NCBI GenBank assembly: GCA_963971575.1
Contig: OZ020616.1
Location: 22,834,713 to 22,898,712 of the forward strand
Origin: Liopterus haemorrhoidalis
Taxonomy: Eukaryota; Arthropoda; Insecta; Coleoptera; Dytiscidae
Length of the DNA: 64,000 nucleotides
Direction: 5' to 3'
Part shown: in pieces, positions 22,022 through 32,479 of the stretch
Numbering within the stretch: the first letter of the stretch is position 1
Layout: each line of letters begins with the position of its first letter
Made by a program: the position numbers and the translations under genes
The notes under the pieces: generated by a model
What the model saw: only the letters and a program-made list of their open reading frames with translations
Database searches by the model: none
Told to the model about the DNA's origin: nothing

Positions 22022-22150
22022 ATACGAGGTGTGTCTGAAAAGTATCCGACCTGCGTTCATATCTCCGCGTTGGTGCTATTCTTCGTCATCCGGGCCGTGG
22101 CATCCTTCGAAGTAGTCCCCATTTGATTGAACCACACGGGTTGGTGTAAT
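22022..22150 (+). mobile_element. mariner-type terminal sequence, fragment
   Basis: ATACGAGGTGTGTCTGAAAA and the GTATCCGACC that follows are the end sequence of a mariner-like element. AAGTAGTCCCCATTTGATT at about 22115 fits the first codons of such transposases on the minus strand. No matching second end and no further transposase were found, so this is a broken remnant. Confidence 0.5.
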
Positions 22151-22189
22151 CTAGATCCAGAGAAGGGTCGACTTCTCTGAAGTCGGGCC

Positions 22190-22500
22190 ATTGCTGGTGG
22201 TCGTTGAAGTTCATGTTCATGTTGGTCGAGATGCTAGGCGAGGCCTACTAACGTGGGCACAAATGTGTGAATCGACTCTTACCTTCGGTTCAGGGTCGAT
22301 TCCAGCTGACGGGCCAGGCTTGGCCGTAACTGGTGCGGGAACCTCTGGTCGCAAAAATGTTCACAGGCCACCAAATGACGTGCGGGCCGCGAGACGGTAC
22401 GGCGACGCACTGATTACGGGGCCGCACTTGGTACGCGGCCCGCAAGACTGTACGGGGACGCACTAAGCACGAGGGCCGCACTTGGCACGCGGAAGGCACT
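22190..22500. repeat. GC-rich patch with 54-bp imperfect tandem repeat
   Basis: Strikingly GC-rich in an AT-rich window. GGCCGCACTTGG, Y, ACGCGG occurs at 22420 and 22474, and GTACGG, S, GACGCACT at about 22397 and 22450, giving a 54-bp period. Both strands have open frames here, which GC-richness explains. I do not call a gene. Confidence 0.5.
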
Positions 22501-23161
22501 AGATTTTAGGGCTAGAGAGTTACTCCTAAGGTTTAAGGGCAACTCAGTATAATGTTTGGGAAAGTCTCTAGATTTATAACACAAGCACTGTGACGTTACT
22601 TCACTTTGTTAACACAGGGGAACAAAGGAAACATAGGACGCTTCAATTAATTCATCGATAATTACTCAGTAATTATTCAATAAAGTAATTAAAAGGGGTG
22701 GGATTAACCACGCACTGTCACGGGGATGTTCACTAGGCACTAATTGCATCTCTAGTAGGGTGAAAACACATTTGTAAACATAACTACGCAGTTAGTTAGT
22801 AATTATTAAACATTTGTGTAAACGGGGAACGGACATGTTCACTATACGGAGCACTGACTGGGAATATGTTAGCACTTGAAGCAAGACATTACGGTTTTAT
22901 AAATGGAAGATGTGTCGTTGGAATTAACATTTTTAGTGCTAAATAATAATATTTTGAATTACGAGATTTTTGTTGATCGTGATTATGTCCAGCATAGCGA
23001 TTTGTGCCAAATAATCTGTAACAATGATATAGATACGTTTAACGCGAATACAAATTGAAATGGATGATATTTTGAGATTCTTGCATATGCTGCACTATAC
23101 TGCTCTATATAATATCCAGTTTAATACTGTGCACGTTGGTTGCGTACTTTTTTTTTTATAG
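22501..23161. other. Non-coding stretch before the host exons
   Basis: Short frame 22903-23058 (about 51 codons) has no recognisable domain. 23140-23161 is a polypyrimidine tract ending in ATAG, the acceptor of the first host exon. Confidence 0.5.
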
Positions 23162-23260
23162 ATATTGCAGGTTTCGAACATATTTTTGTGCCAGGAGATG
23201 GATGCAATGAATGTTTCTTTTGTTCTTGTGAGAACTCTAAGGACTCAAACATTGAGAACC
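23162..23260 (+). CDS. Host gene exon 1 (visible): cysteine-rich segment
   Basis: 99 bp, open, phase 1 at both ends. The acceptor is a run of T followed by ATAG. The donor GTAGGG at 23261 is weak. It encodes IAGFEHIFVPGDGCNECFF followed by CSCENSKDSN. The GCNxC and CxC spacing resembles pacifastin-type or VWC-like cysteine-rich modules of secreted proteins. If the donor is not used, the frame meets a TGA 12 codons later. Together with 23478-23612 and 32056-32212 it looks like one plus-strand gene. Confidence 0.45.
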
Positions 23261-23477
23261 GTAGGGTTCTGCTAAAATTTTACTTGTTTTGCCAAAACGA
23301 TTGAGAACAGATGCAGTTTACATGAAATAGCAAATTTAATCATTTAAAGGAGAATTTCAAAAATAGAATGGACGAGCTATACTCAAAATTATTATTGCGA
23401 CAAATAGTACGATGGGGATTTTGTACTAATCCAATCATAAAATCTAAGGTTGGATAAATTATTCCCAAATTTTAGAG

Positions 23478-23612
23478 GGTTCTTACAGGATAAAGGCTAC
23501 ATAGTCAAGCGATCGTTTCGAGATCGAAGCAAGCAGGTAATTCCTAAAGACAGGCTTAAAAGTTGGCCAGGTGAATGGTACGATGCAGACTTCGCCACTG
23601 ATACAGACGACG
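23478..23612 (+). CDS. Host gene exon 2 (visible)
   Basis: 135 bp, phase 1 at both ends, encoding about 45 residues: FLQDKGYIVKRSFRDRSK, VIPKDRLKSW, then PGEWYDADFATDTDD. The acceptor is AAATTTTAGAG. AG at 23474 or 23476 is possible, and the second keeps phase with exon 1. The donor GGTGAGTAC at 23613 is strong. Codon use and the acidic end look like host protein rather than transposon. The next exon that fits is 8.4 kb away at 32056, beyond an LTR retrotransposon. I do not recognise a domain in this exon. Confidence 0.55.
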
Positions 23613-24521
23613 GTGAGTACTTTTATTCTTTTAAGCTATCCGTGATACCGAACTAATGTATTAGAAAAAAAAAAAACGAGTGAATGTTGTGTGTCTCAAT
23701 GTGTTGTACTGCCAGTGGCATCAGTTCGGTAATAGCTCTGGAACCATGATGGCAGATGGTGAGATATGGTGACGGGCTGATGATGATAATGATACGCGAT
23801 GATATTTGTACTGCCAGTGGCATCTGGTTGGTAATAGCTCTGGAACCATGGTGGCAGATGTTAAGCTATGGCGACGGGCTGATGATGATGAAAAATCATG
23901 TTGTTGTTGTTGATGATAATGAGTAATCAAATTGTTGGTAATGATGATGATGAATGATCTTGTTGATGGCAATAATGATGTTATTGATAACGAAAATGAG
24001 AACTGACATAGCGAAAAGATAATACAGCAAATGCACTGCACAGCGACAGTCATCAATTTGTGTACAATTCTGAATTGTTAGTATGTGAAGAAAAGTTTTA
24101 TCAATTAATAGTAAAAGTTTTCATTATCGTTCTCATTATCGGTGACATTAACGTTAAAGTTATTCATTATACTAATTTTGGCTGGGTTTTTCAGATGAAA
24201 ATGTGAAATGGTTATCAATGGGAGTACTTTATATCTCGAGAGATAAAATCTTAAGATAAATTAAAAGGGAGTTTAATTGTAAATTAACGCTGATGCAAGA
24301 TCGATCATGAGCGGGGTAAAGAGGCCTCCTGTGACGTCAGTTATTGAAAATGCTGAGTAGCCCAAAATGCTGAGTGCAAAAGAATCAGGTATTCAGATTA
24401 GGACTGTCACCTTGAACGGTTGTAAAGCATCCTGTGTTAATTGTTTAATTGTTTTTATAAGTGAATTTTATGAAAATGGTGATTATTTAAAAATAAAATG
24501 TTTAGTAATCTAACATATACA
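23613..24521 (+). other. Intron, left part
   Basis: No gene. It contains a 112-bp direct duplication at 23707-23930 and (GAT)n-rich text at 23940-23990. It ends with TACA (24518-24521), the target duplication of the LTR element. Confidence 0.55.
23707..23930 (+). repeat. 112-bp tandem duplication
   Basis: TACTGCCAGTGGCATC starts at 23707 and again at 23819. Both units continue with GGTAATAGCTCTGGAACCAT, GTGGCAGATG-like text and GACGGGCTGATGATGAT. The second unit runs on into GAT-rich text. Confidence 0.75.
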
Positions 24522-24787
24522 AGTTATGTAAGCTCATAAATTATATATAATAAACTTGTTGATTTAATTCTTTGCTTAGTCAATCTGTTATTGTAACAAA
24601 AACTAAACCATTTGTTTGTTTTTTTAAAAGGCACGTTTTCTTATTAAGCTAACATACAAGTCTATTCTCCTTTAATAAAAATATGTGAGATGTGTAGTTG
24701 TTTTCGACTGTTAAACATAGTCTTTTGTAACCTGCTTGATTTTAAAATAAATTTATTAAATAGTCTTTCTATTTGACTTATTTAATT
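24522..24787 (+). repeat. gypsy-type 5' LTR
   Basis: 266 bp, matches 31220-31485 with about ten small differences. AATAAA motifs lie near its end (24748-24760). Confidence 0.92.
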
Positions 24788-24805
24788 GGCGCAGTGCGGT
24801 AGGAT
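24787..24805 (+). other. Primer-binding site
   Basis: TGGCGCAGTGCGGTAGGAT follows the 5' LTR and begins with the TGGCGC common to primer sites of the 17.6/297/gypsy group. The exact tRNA is not decided from the sequence. Confidence 0.7.
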
Positions 24806-24982
24806 ACCAAAAAGTAATTTGTTTAAAAAACGCGAGAAATTAAAAACGCGTTAAATAACTGAAAACAGTTACAATCAGTTTCAACTATTTATTCGGTATT
24901 CCTGTGAACGAGCCGAAGAGCCGCTCTACGCAGAGCCGAAGCCCAAAATAATCATCAACAAGCAATATCTCCGGATCCAAAA

Positions 24983-25210
24983 GAGCCCGCAGAGCGAGAG
25001 CCGATTCGTCAACTCCTACATCGTGCCTGTACACCAAGTGTCTGTAGAAGATTCAAAAGAGCCCGTATACCGAGAGCCGAATCATCAACCCCTACATCGT
25101 GTCTGTACACCAAGTGCCTGTAGAAGACTCCAAAGAGCCCGTACACCGAGAGCCGAGTCGTCAACCTCTACATCGTGCCTGTACACCAAGTGCCTGTAGA
25201 AGATTCCAAA
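24983..25210 (+). repeat. Three 76-bp tandem repeats in the leader
   Basis: Units start at 24983, 25059 and 25135, each with GAGCCC, GAGAGCCGA, TACATCGTG and CTGTACACCAAGTG. A fourth unit begins at 25211 and breaks off. They lie between the primer site and gag, where packaging or internal ribosome-entry signals would be placed in this type of element. That role is inference. Confidence 0.88.
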
Positions 25211-25348
25211 CAGCCCTTATTCTGAGAGCTAGGAATTCACCTTGCAAATGAAAATTGCAACAATAGACATTATTATATTATTACTTCGGCATTAAATAAC
25301 TTAACCGATCTATTAGATATTATAAACGATCTTGAAAAGGATTTAACA

Positions 25349-26376
25349 ATGGCAAACAGAATCAGAGAACTTAAAGTTAGTATTGAAATTTTACCTGTTT
25401 ATGATGGAACTAATAAAAAACACCTTAGCACATTTATTAAACTAGTAGACAAATTAATGGGATTTGTTACTGTTTTTAATCCACCACTTTTCGATTTTGA
25501 AAATTTTACGCTAAATAATGGAATAATTTCCAGAATTAAAGCATTTGAATTATTAGAAAATACAGATACGTCAACTTGGGCTAAGATAAAAGAAACATTA
25601 GAGAGTCAACATTTAATTTATAAAACATACGCTACTATTTTTAATGAAATTATTTATTTAAATAAAAAAGACACGTGTGAATTATTTTCGATCACTAATG
25701 AAAAAGCTGAAGAATTCAATGATTTAGTGAGATATGAATTTCCAGTAGATGGCCATATTTCAACAGTTTTTGAGAAAATAATATTCAAAAATTTATAAAT
25801 AAAGTAAATGACCCTTACGGTAGTAATCTAGCAAACAGACAACCAAAATCATTAGCGGAATTGGGAAATCTGCTACAAAATGATAATCAATTTTTAAAAT
25901 ATAGACAGATTAAAACTACACCAGTAAATAACAAAACAATTATTCAGAAACAAATATCAAACTTTCCACACGCACAATTTCCCAATCAATTCCCAAAATC
26001 AAACTTTGCTTTCGGACCAATTCAATCAAATTCAACAGTACCTAGAAAAAACTTTGCACCTAGACAAAATGTAATAAATGGACAACGAATTAGACCGACT
26101 CCTATGTCTACACAAACCCGATTAACCATTAATAGTCCTAATAATCAACCCGACAATTATTTCGCTAAACAAAATAGACCATTTGGTACTTATAACCCAA
26201 ATTATCTAGTTGAGGAAATTAATGCGCAAGACAATGAAGATAATCTGGAAGAATATTATTATGAATTTGATGAAACTATTGAAACATTAAATTTAATTGA
26301 AGAAAATACTCAAAATGTCAAAAACACTGAAAACTCTTTTTTAGAAATAACCCAGCTACAAACGAAGGAGAAATAA
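25349..26376 (+). pseudogene. gag of the gypsy-type element, one frameshift
   Basis: The structural protein that would form the particle. The first part (25349-25798) opens with MANRIRELKVSIEILPVYDG and has helical text with STFIKLVDKLM. The second part (25800-26376, shifted frame) has NLANRQPKSLAEL, an Asn/Gln/Pro-rich basic region and an acidic end (DNEDNLEEYYYEFDE). No CCHC zinc knuckle is present, as is usual in gypsy/17.6-type gag. The only break is near 25790. ATG at 25349 is the first in the frame after the leader repeats. Confidence 0.8.
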
Positions 26377-28211
26377 TGAATATAAACTGTAATTAAAATT
26401 ACCATTTATAGCCATAAAAGACTACGTTATTTTACTTGACACTGGTAGTAAACTTCATTTACAATAAATATGAGATGACGTCACACTTGGTTAATTTAAG
26501 TACCAAGGTTATGATATGTTTTAATCAACATCAATCCATAACTCAATTAGTATATTTATTTAATGTTGGTAAATTTTTTCAATGTTGTCAGTTTGTAATT
26601 GGATTGTTCAATCGTTATTTGTCAGGTTGACATTTAAGTACTTATTTAGTGAGGTTATATTTTATTATTTTTAAATTTTGCTGTAATAAAATTGCCCAGA
26701 GCTCTTAGTAGCCGTGCTCAAAGGATGGTTTTGTCTCTTATTAATTATTTTGAAAGATAATTAATTTGATTTTAGGAGAGCATTTTACTGTCGACACTAT
26801 TAATATAAAATTACATGAAAGGGGTACCTAAGTAAACTACCATTTCTAACAGAGTGATTAAGACTAAAATTTAAGGGTTTTTTAAAACTCATAAAAGAGT
26901 AGTAGATATCAAATTTTAGCTTGATCCTAGCAATAGTTTTCGAGATATTGGTCGAGTTAATTTTTAAAAACTGTAATGGTACCTTAGTAAACTATCATTT
27001 CTTACAGATCGATTCAGACCAAAATTGTAGGTTTTTTTAAAACTCATAAAAGAGTAGTAGATAAAAGTCATAAAAGCAAGCTCGGAGCGTTCGAGAAAAG
27101 GTCTAAACGCGTTTATCCGAGCGGTTTGGAGTTAAACAGTGTGACTCGGAACACTCCGCGTTTGCTTCCCGAACCCGCTGTGTCAATGTGACACCAGGCG
27201 ACAAATTAACACGAACATTTCTAAAAATAAATATTTCTGATGATTCTTATACACTGAAATTTATTATTATTATTTTTTTTAATACTACATTACACACTTA
27301 ATTTAATATAAACCATAAAATTCGCGACAAATCAGTTAGAAAGAACTACTGTGCATCATAATTTACATTAATTCCTTTCCTTCATAGGAAATATAGGTTT
27401 TCAATATATTTTTAGAAGTTGTTCGATATAACCTAACTTTTTTTGACAGTTTACGAATTGGCAACAATGTGAGTTTTTCAACTGTGACGTCATTTCAAAG
27501 TTACGGTAAATGGACTTTACAATAAATTTAATTAGTAAAAAATTTGTAGTTGAACAAAATTCAAGATTAAAATGTTTTGATCTACAAAATGAAAAATTCA
27601 CATTTAGGACTGCAAGTGGAAAAAGTTTTGGAAATTATTTTGTTGAAATTTATATTAACACAATACAGATTAAATGTTATGTTTGTGATTTTCACAAAAA
27701 TTTTAATTTGTTAATGGGAATAGAAGTTTTAAAAGATTTAGGAATGACTTTAGACTTAAAAAATAAATTAGCAATAATAAATAATAAAAAATGTAAATTT
27801 AATTATTTTGAAAATAGTACAGAACAATGTCATTTTACACAACAAGAACCGATTAAAATAGAAATTCGTGCAGATCATTTAAACGTTGAAGAAAAACGTG
27901 AATTATTTAAAGTTATTAAAGAATATCAAGAATTATTCCCACAAGAATATGATACATTAACCCATTTAGACGCAATACAACACATAATACGTACTACTGA
28001 CGATACTCCGATCTATACCAAAAATTGTAGGTACCCAGAAATTTACAAAGTAGAAATAAATAAACAAATTCAAAATTTATTACATGATGAAATAATTCGA
28101 CCATCTCATTCTCCTTGGTCCTCCCCAGTTTGGAGGGTACCAAAGAAAATGGATGCCTCTGGTAAAAATAAATTTAGAATGGTAATAGATTACAGAAAAA
28201 AAAAACTATAG
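26377..28211 (+). pseudogene. pol, protease and start of RT, split by an insertion
   Basis: The aspartic protease active site VILLDTGS is at about 26430-26455. The frame is then cut by the insertion 26470-27515 and resumes at 27516 with FTINLISKKFVVEQN, MGIEVLKDLG and the RT entry region ([39 protein letters not shown]). An A-run near 28195 shifts the frame and a stop follows at 28209. The enzyme would process the polyprotein and start reverse transcription. Confidence 0.85.
26458..27527. mobile_element. 1.05-kb DNA element with TGACGTCA ends inside the protease
   Basis: TTTACAATAAAT occurs at 26458-26469 and 27516-27527, as expected for a target duplication. The inserted DNA starts ATGAGATGACGTCACA and ends, read in reverse, with TTGAAATGACGTCACA close to the right border, so it has imperfect inverted ends. 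Inner text next to each end also pairs loosely. 26821-26920 and 26975-27063 are a direct repeat (GTAAACTACCATTTCT, then AACTCATAAAAGAGTAGTAG). No transposase is present, so it is non-autonomous. The exact right border and superfamily are unsure (a MULE-like 9-12 bp duplication is possible). Confidence 0.65.
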
Positions 28212-29444
28212 ATGACAAATTCCCTATACCTAACATAACTGACACACTCGATAAACTAGGACGTAATATTTACTATACAACATTAGATTTAACTTCAGGA
28301 TTTCTTCAGATAAAAATGCACCCCAATTCTATACCTAAGATAGCTTTTAACACAGACAGTGGACATTTTGAATTTACTAGAATGCCTTTCGGTTTAAAAA
28401 ATGCCCCTGCGACTTTTCAACGATTAATGAATTATGTGTTACGTGAATATTGAAATAAAATTTGTTTAGTCTATCTTAACGACATTATCATTTTGGGAAC
28501 AAGTCTTCAAGAACATATAAATAACATTAGGAAAGTATTTAAAACCTGTAAACAGCATAATCTTAAAATTCAGTTAGATAAAAGCGAATTCTTGAAAAAG
28601 GAAGTTGCATATTTGGGATACATTATTTCTAGTCGGTGTTAAACCAAATCCTAATAAAATTGACGCGGTAAAAAATTTCCCCATACCTAAAACGCAAAAA
28701 GAAATGAAACAATTCCTAGGTTTACTTGGCTATTGCCGAAAGTTTATACCTAATTTTGCAAAACTTACAAAACCTTTAACGAAATGCTTGAAAAAAGGAA
28801 TGAGTATTGATATAGGAAATAAACAATATAAAGAGAGTTTTGAATTATCAAAGACCTTACTAACGAATTCACCTATATTACAATACCTCGATTTCAATAA
28901 ACAATTTACAATTACGACAGGTGCTAGCAATTTTGCGACAGGAACTGTGCTTAGCCAAAATCATAACGGAAAAGATCTACCTGCAGCATATGCATCGAGA
29001 ACATTAAATGAACATGAAGTAAATTATTCAACTACAGAAAAAAAGCTTTTGAGTATTGTTTGGGGCTGTAAAATACTTTAGAACTTATGTCTACGGTACT
29101 AAATTCAAAATTGTTACAGACCATCGACCATTAACATGGTTATGAATTTAAAAGATCCTAATTCAAAATTGATGCGTTGGCGTATACAACTTGATGAATA
29201 TGATTATGAAGTAATTTACAAAAAAGGAATTTTAAATTCAAATGCAGGCGCACTTTCGAGAATTCGATCAAAATTTGAAATAATAAAAACTTCTGATGAC
29301 ATTTTTTATAAAAATAATAATATTATACATTGCATCAGTAAAGATTATAAATTGGGGAAAGGATTTGCAAAACAAATTGATCTAAAATTTAATAGTAAGA
29401 ATTATTTGGAAAATAGAAAAATTAAAAGTAAAATCCATCAATAA
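28212..29444 (+). pseudogene. pol, RT and RNase H, catalytic residues lost
   Basis: RT blocks [34 protein letters not shown], then CLVYLNDIIIL, where the catalytic YLDD reads YLND. LKIQLDKSEF and YLGYIIS follow, then KFIPNFAKLTKPLT and an RNase H with FTITTGASNFATGTVLSQ, where the usual TTDAS reads TTGAS. IVTDHRPLTWL and LSR end the domain. Breaks lie near 28451 (TGA), 28637, 29080 and 29142. Loss of two catalytic Asp residues means the enzyme was dead even apart from frameshifts. Confidence 0.88.
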
Positions 29445-29898
29445 TAATAAAAATAAACTATTCCATTTAATAACTAAAATTAAATATTTCGGAAAGCCAA
29501 CCTTAGGAAAAATAAAAGAATGCTTTAAAGGAATATTTAATACAAAATAAAATTTTTGACAACGTAAATGGAGTAACATTTAAAGAAATACCTATAAATA
29601 TTGGTAGAAATCAAATATTAATCAAAACGGATAGCGAATTTAAAGTTGAATTAATTAAATTATTTGGAAATAAACAGAGATTAATTGCTGAAATAAACAA
29701 AGATAATTTAAACCAGGAAATTTGTAACTTAATAAAAAATTATTTAGTACCTATTGTAAACTACTATTGTCTAATTGACAGAGAACTAATAAATTAAATT
29801 AATATTATTTTACAACAAACTTTTGTGAAAAATTCATTCAAACTCATTCAATGCATCGAAGCATTAGAAGATAAATTAACACAAAATGACCAAATCGA
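29445..29898 (+). pseudogene. pol, linker between RNase H and integrase
   Basis: Asn/Lys/Ile-rich coding-like text with several frame changes. No domain is recognised. It joins RNase H to the integrase zinc finger. Confidence 0.5.
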
Positions 29899-30819
29899 AT
29901 GTATACAAAATTATTACGAACTAACCACAGAGGTATATTAGAAACTTACCAAAAATTGAAAAGAAAGTACTATTGGCCAAATATGTTTAATGACATTCAA
30001 AAATATATAAATAGTTGTGAACTTTGTCAAATTACTAAATATGTACGAAACCCTTATCATATTCCAGATAAATACACACCAAATCCTAATGTTCCTTTCG
30101 ATATTTTGTATTTAGATATTTTAATTCTTAATAAAGAAAAATATCTAACAATAATAGATAGTTTTACTAAATTCGCGACTTGTAAATATTTAAATACAAC
30201 GATATCAGTGGAGGTAGCCGAAAATTTATTAGAATATTTTGCACAATACCAAGTTCCTAACAAAATTTTAACGGACAGTGGCGTAGAATTTAAAAATGAA
30301 GTAATTAATAATTTATTGAAAGGATACAAAATTGAGTTTGATGTAATTTCAGTAAGTAACCCACAAAGTAATGGTCTTATTGAGCAAAGAGAAGAATTTA
30401 AAAATTTAAATTTAAAAGCTAAAATTAATATTGCCTTAATAGCATATAATAATTCATTAAATAATACTAAATTTTCACCCATTGAGACACTTTTTGGTAA
30501 TGTTTGTGAAAATAAAATACTAAATTATAAAAATTCAAAACAAGATTACCTAAATATTTGGCAAGACAAATTAAAAGCAATTAGAGAAAAGGTTCAACAA
30601 AGATCAGAAGTTAATAAAAAGAAAAGATTTTTAAAACAAAAATTCAAAAAAGATGAAAATGTAATTATTGAAACGAAAAATGTATTAATTAAAGAAAATC
30701 CAAGATTACTTTCAAAATTCAAAAAACCATTATATAAAAAACAAGAAATAGACAATTTTGATAAGACTAAAGATTTACTTAAACTAAAAGACGGACGTAA
30801 ATTTAAAATCACCAAATAA
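29899..30819 (+). CDS. pol, integrase
   Basis: Open for 306 codons. The HHCC zinc finger starts at NHRGILETYQKLKRKYYWPN and ends at CELCQ (about 29920-30030). The catalytic core has YLDILIL, TIIDSFTKFA, LTDSGVEFKN and NPQSNGLIEQ, giving the D, D and E. A basic tail (KKKRFLKQKFKKDENVII) is the DNA-binding end. No chromodomain is seen. This is the only pol part without a visible break, though its true start lies upstream in the polyprotein. Confidence 0.85.
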   Translation: MYTKLLRTNHRGILETYQKLKRKYYWPNMFNDIQKYINSCELCQITKYVRNPYHIPDKYTPNPNVPFDILYLDILILNKEKYLTIIDSFTKFATCKYLNTTISVEVAENLLEYFAQYQVPNKILTDSGVEFKNEVINNLLKGYKIEFDVISVSNPQSNGLIEQREEFKNLNLKAKINIALIAYNNSLNNTKFSPIETLFGNVCENKILNYKNSKQDYLNIWQDKLKAIREKVQQRSEVNKKKRFLKQKFKKDENVIIETKNVLIKENPRLLSKFKKPLYKKQEIDNFDKTKDLLKLKDGRKFKITK

Positions 30820-31219
30820 AACGTAAACGGTTACATGTTCTAGATGTTCGTGTCAAGATACAGAATTAATTTAAAAATATATATATATATATATAAAATT
30901 GTTTAAAAAATTGCCGTTGTACTTTAAATCAGAAAATAAATTATAATCAGATTGAATACTTACTAGATAAACTTTTCGTAAAACAATGAGTTTCAACCAA
31001 ACATTTGACATGAGAATTATTTACTATATAAATAAAATATAATTTTATTGTACCAGAAATTTCATAATATTGTTAATTATCTAATTATAAGTATATTAAC
31101 TGTTATTGTGTTTTGTGTAATTTTAAGATAATAATTTTTAACATAATTTTTAAACAATTTAAAGTTTAGAAATACCAATTTGTAAAAAAAAAGAATAAAA
31201 TCAACTTTAACGGTGGAAG
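30820..31219 (+). other. 3' non-coding region of the gypsy-type element
   Basis: No env gene. (TA)n at 30877-30895. The last bases before the 3' LTR (CGGTGGAAG, 31211-31219) are the likely polypurine tract. Confidence 0.65.
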
Positions 31220-31485
31220 AGTTATGTAAGCTTATAAATTATATAATAATAAACTTGTTGATTTAATTCTTTGCTTAGTCAATCTGTTATTGTAACAAAA
31301 ACTAAACCATTTGTTTGTTTTCTTAAAAGTCACGTTTTCTTATTAAGCTAACATACAAGTCTATTCTCCTTTAATGAAAATATGTGAGATTTTAAGTTGC
31401 TTTCGACTGTTAAACATAGTCTTTTGTAACCTGCTTGATTTTAAAATAAATTTATTAATAGTCTTTCAATTTGACTTATTTAATT
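31220..31485 (+). repeat. gypsy-type 3' LTR
   Basis: 266 bp, followed by the TACA duplication at 31486-31489. Confidence 0.92.
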
Positions 31486-31489
31486 TACA

Positions 31490-32055
31490 ATTTACATAAA
31501 TGACCTATTAAATCTAAAATTAAATTGTATTTTTTTTTATTATGCTGATGATACAGCGTTGTATTATGAATAAGGTATTAAATAAACAAGACCAATAATA
31601 TACTTACGTTATTCACACAACACAAATTTATTGTAAAGTGATAATTAAAAGCGTGAAAAAATTTATTTGGTTAAAAAGGGTTTAAAAAACAATAACACAA
31701 AAAATATAATTGACAGAGGAGTCCGTGTATTCTCGGTGAAACATATTTAATATAAGATTAATAAATAAAACACTCGGTAAGTTTCAACAAAAAATTTATT
31801 GACAGAGAGATCCTAATATATAGGTGATGTAAAATTTATAAATTTGACAGATATTATTTTATTTATTGTAAACTTGGCTCTGCGATAAACCAATCAGAAG
31901 CACGGTCATACAGCCCCGATCTCCTTACACGCTGCATTGTTAATTGGAATGAACTGTAGTTCCAATAGGGATAATTTTTCAAGGTCGAACTTTTGTCTCG
32001 TTTCCCGAGTGAACATAATCTAACCAAATCTATTGTTAATAATGTTATTTTGTAG
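31490..32055 (+). other. Intron, right part
   Basis: No gene. 31530-31566 reads FYYADDTALYYE, a 12-residue scrap like the RT active site of Jockey elements, possibly an old LINE remnant. AAAATWTAATTGACAGAG-like text occurs near 31705 and 31793. The acceptor TTATTTTGTAG ends at 32055. Confidence 0.5.
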
Positions 32056-32212
32056 TACAACCCGGTGATCCGAAGTTTAAATGTGAACCTGGGCTTCCTG
32101 TTCGTGAACCTCTTGTTAGCATAAAGTGTTATGCGTGCAGATGCGCAGATAATGGAAAAGATGTGGTATGTTCCTATGACAAAAATGAAATGGAATGCGA
32201 ACACCTTGACAC
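32056..32212 (+). CDS. Host gene exon 3 (visible): pacifastin-like module
   Basis: 157 bp with strong splice signals (TTATTTTGTAG before, GTAAGTAG after). It starts with two bases that complete the codon left by exon 2, giving Val. It encodes QPGDPKFKCEPGLPVREPL, then KCYACRCADNGKDVVC and a last Cys nine residues on. C, C-x2-C, C-x-C, NGK, C follows the pattern of pacifastin-type protease inhibitors, with longer first and last loops. Secreted multi-module proteins of this kind control serine proteases in insects. The pattern match is suggestive, not proof. The gene should continue beyond the LINE at 32382. Confidence 0.65.
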
Positions 32213-32381
32213 GTAAGTAGATTAATAATTTTAGAAAATTTGCTGCATGGAAATAAGGTGGCTTATAAAAATGTAAAAGGGGTCTTCGACCAGAAGCATA
32301 ACTAAAGATTGCCCTTTGTAACTATTTGTGGATTAAGATTTATTAAATAATTGTAATATGATATTTCAATTACGATAACCT
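32213..32381 (+). other. Intron start
   Basis: Nothing recognised. It ends at the poly(T) that marks the 3' end of the R1-like LINE. Confidence 0.5.
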
Positions 32382-32479
32382 TTTTTTTTTTTTATTCAGG
32401 GAAAATCAGACACCAATCTGATAGTGTCGGAATCTCCTTCATTTGGCCTACCGACTAAAAACCCTGCTTGCCTCTTTTC

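Larger units (their letters stand above)
24522..31485 (+). mobile_element. Ty3/gypsy-type LTR retrotransposon with TACA duplication
   Basis: LTRs at 24522-24787 and 31220-31485 (266 bp each) begin AGTTATGTAAGC and end TTTAATT. TACA flanks both sides (24518-24521, 31486-31489). Order inside: primer site, leader with 76-bp tandem repeats, gag, protease-RT-RNase H-integrase, then 400 bp without an env gene. I count about ten LTR differences, so it is older than the copia copy. A 1.05-kb DNA element lies in the protease. The whole element sits in an intron of the cysteine-rich host gene, in the same direction. Confidence 0.93.

Noticed and set aside
22191..22499. Genes in the GC-rich patch (both strands)
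   Set aside because: Open frames on both strands are expected from high GC and repeated text. No domain or splice sites.
23721..24056. Minus-strand frame of 111 codons in the intron
   Set aside because: It is made of a tandem duplication and (GAT)n low-complexity text.
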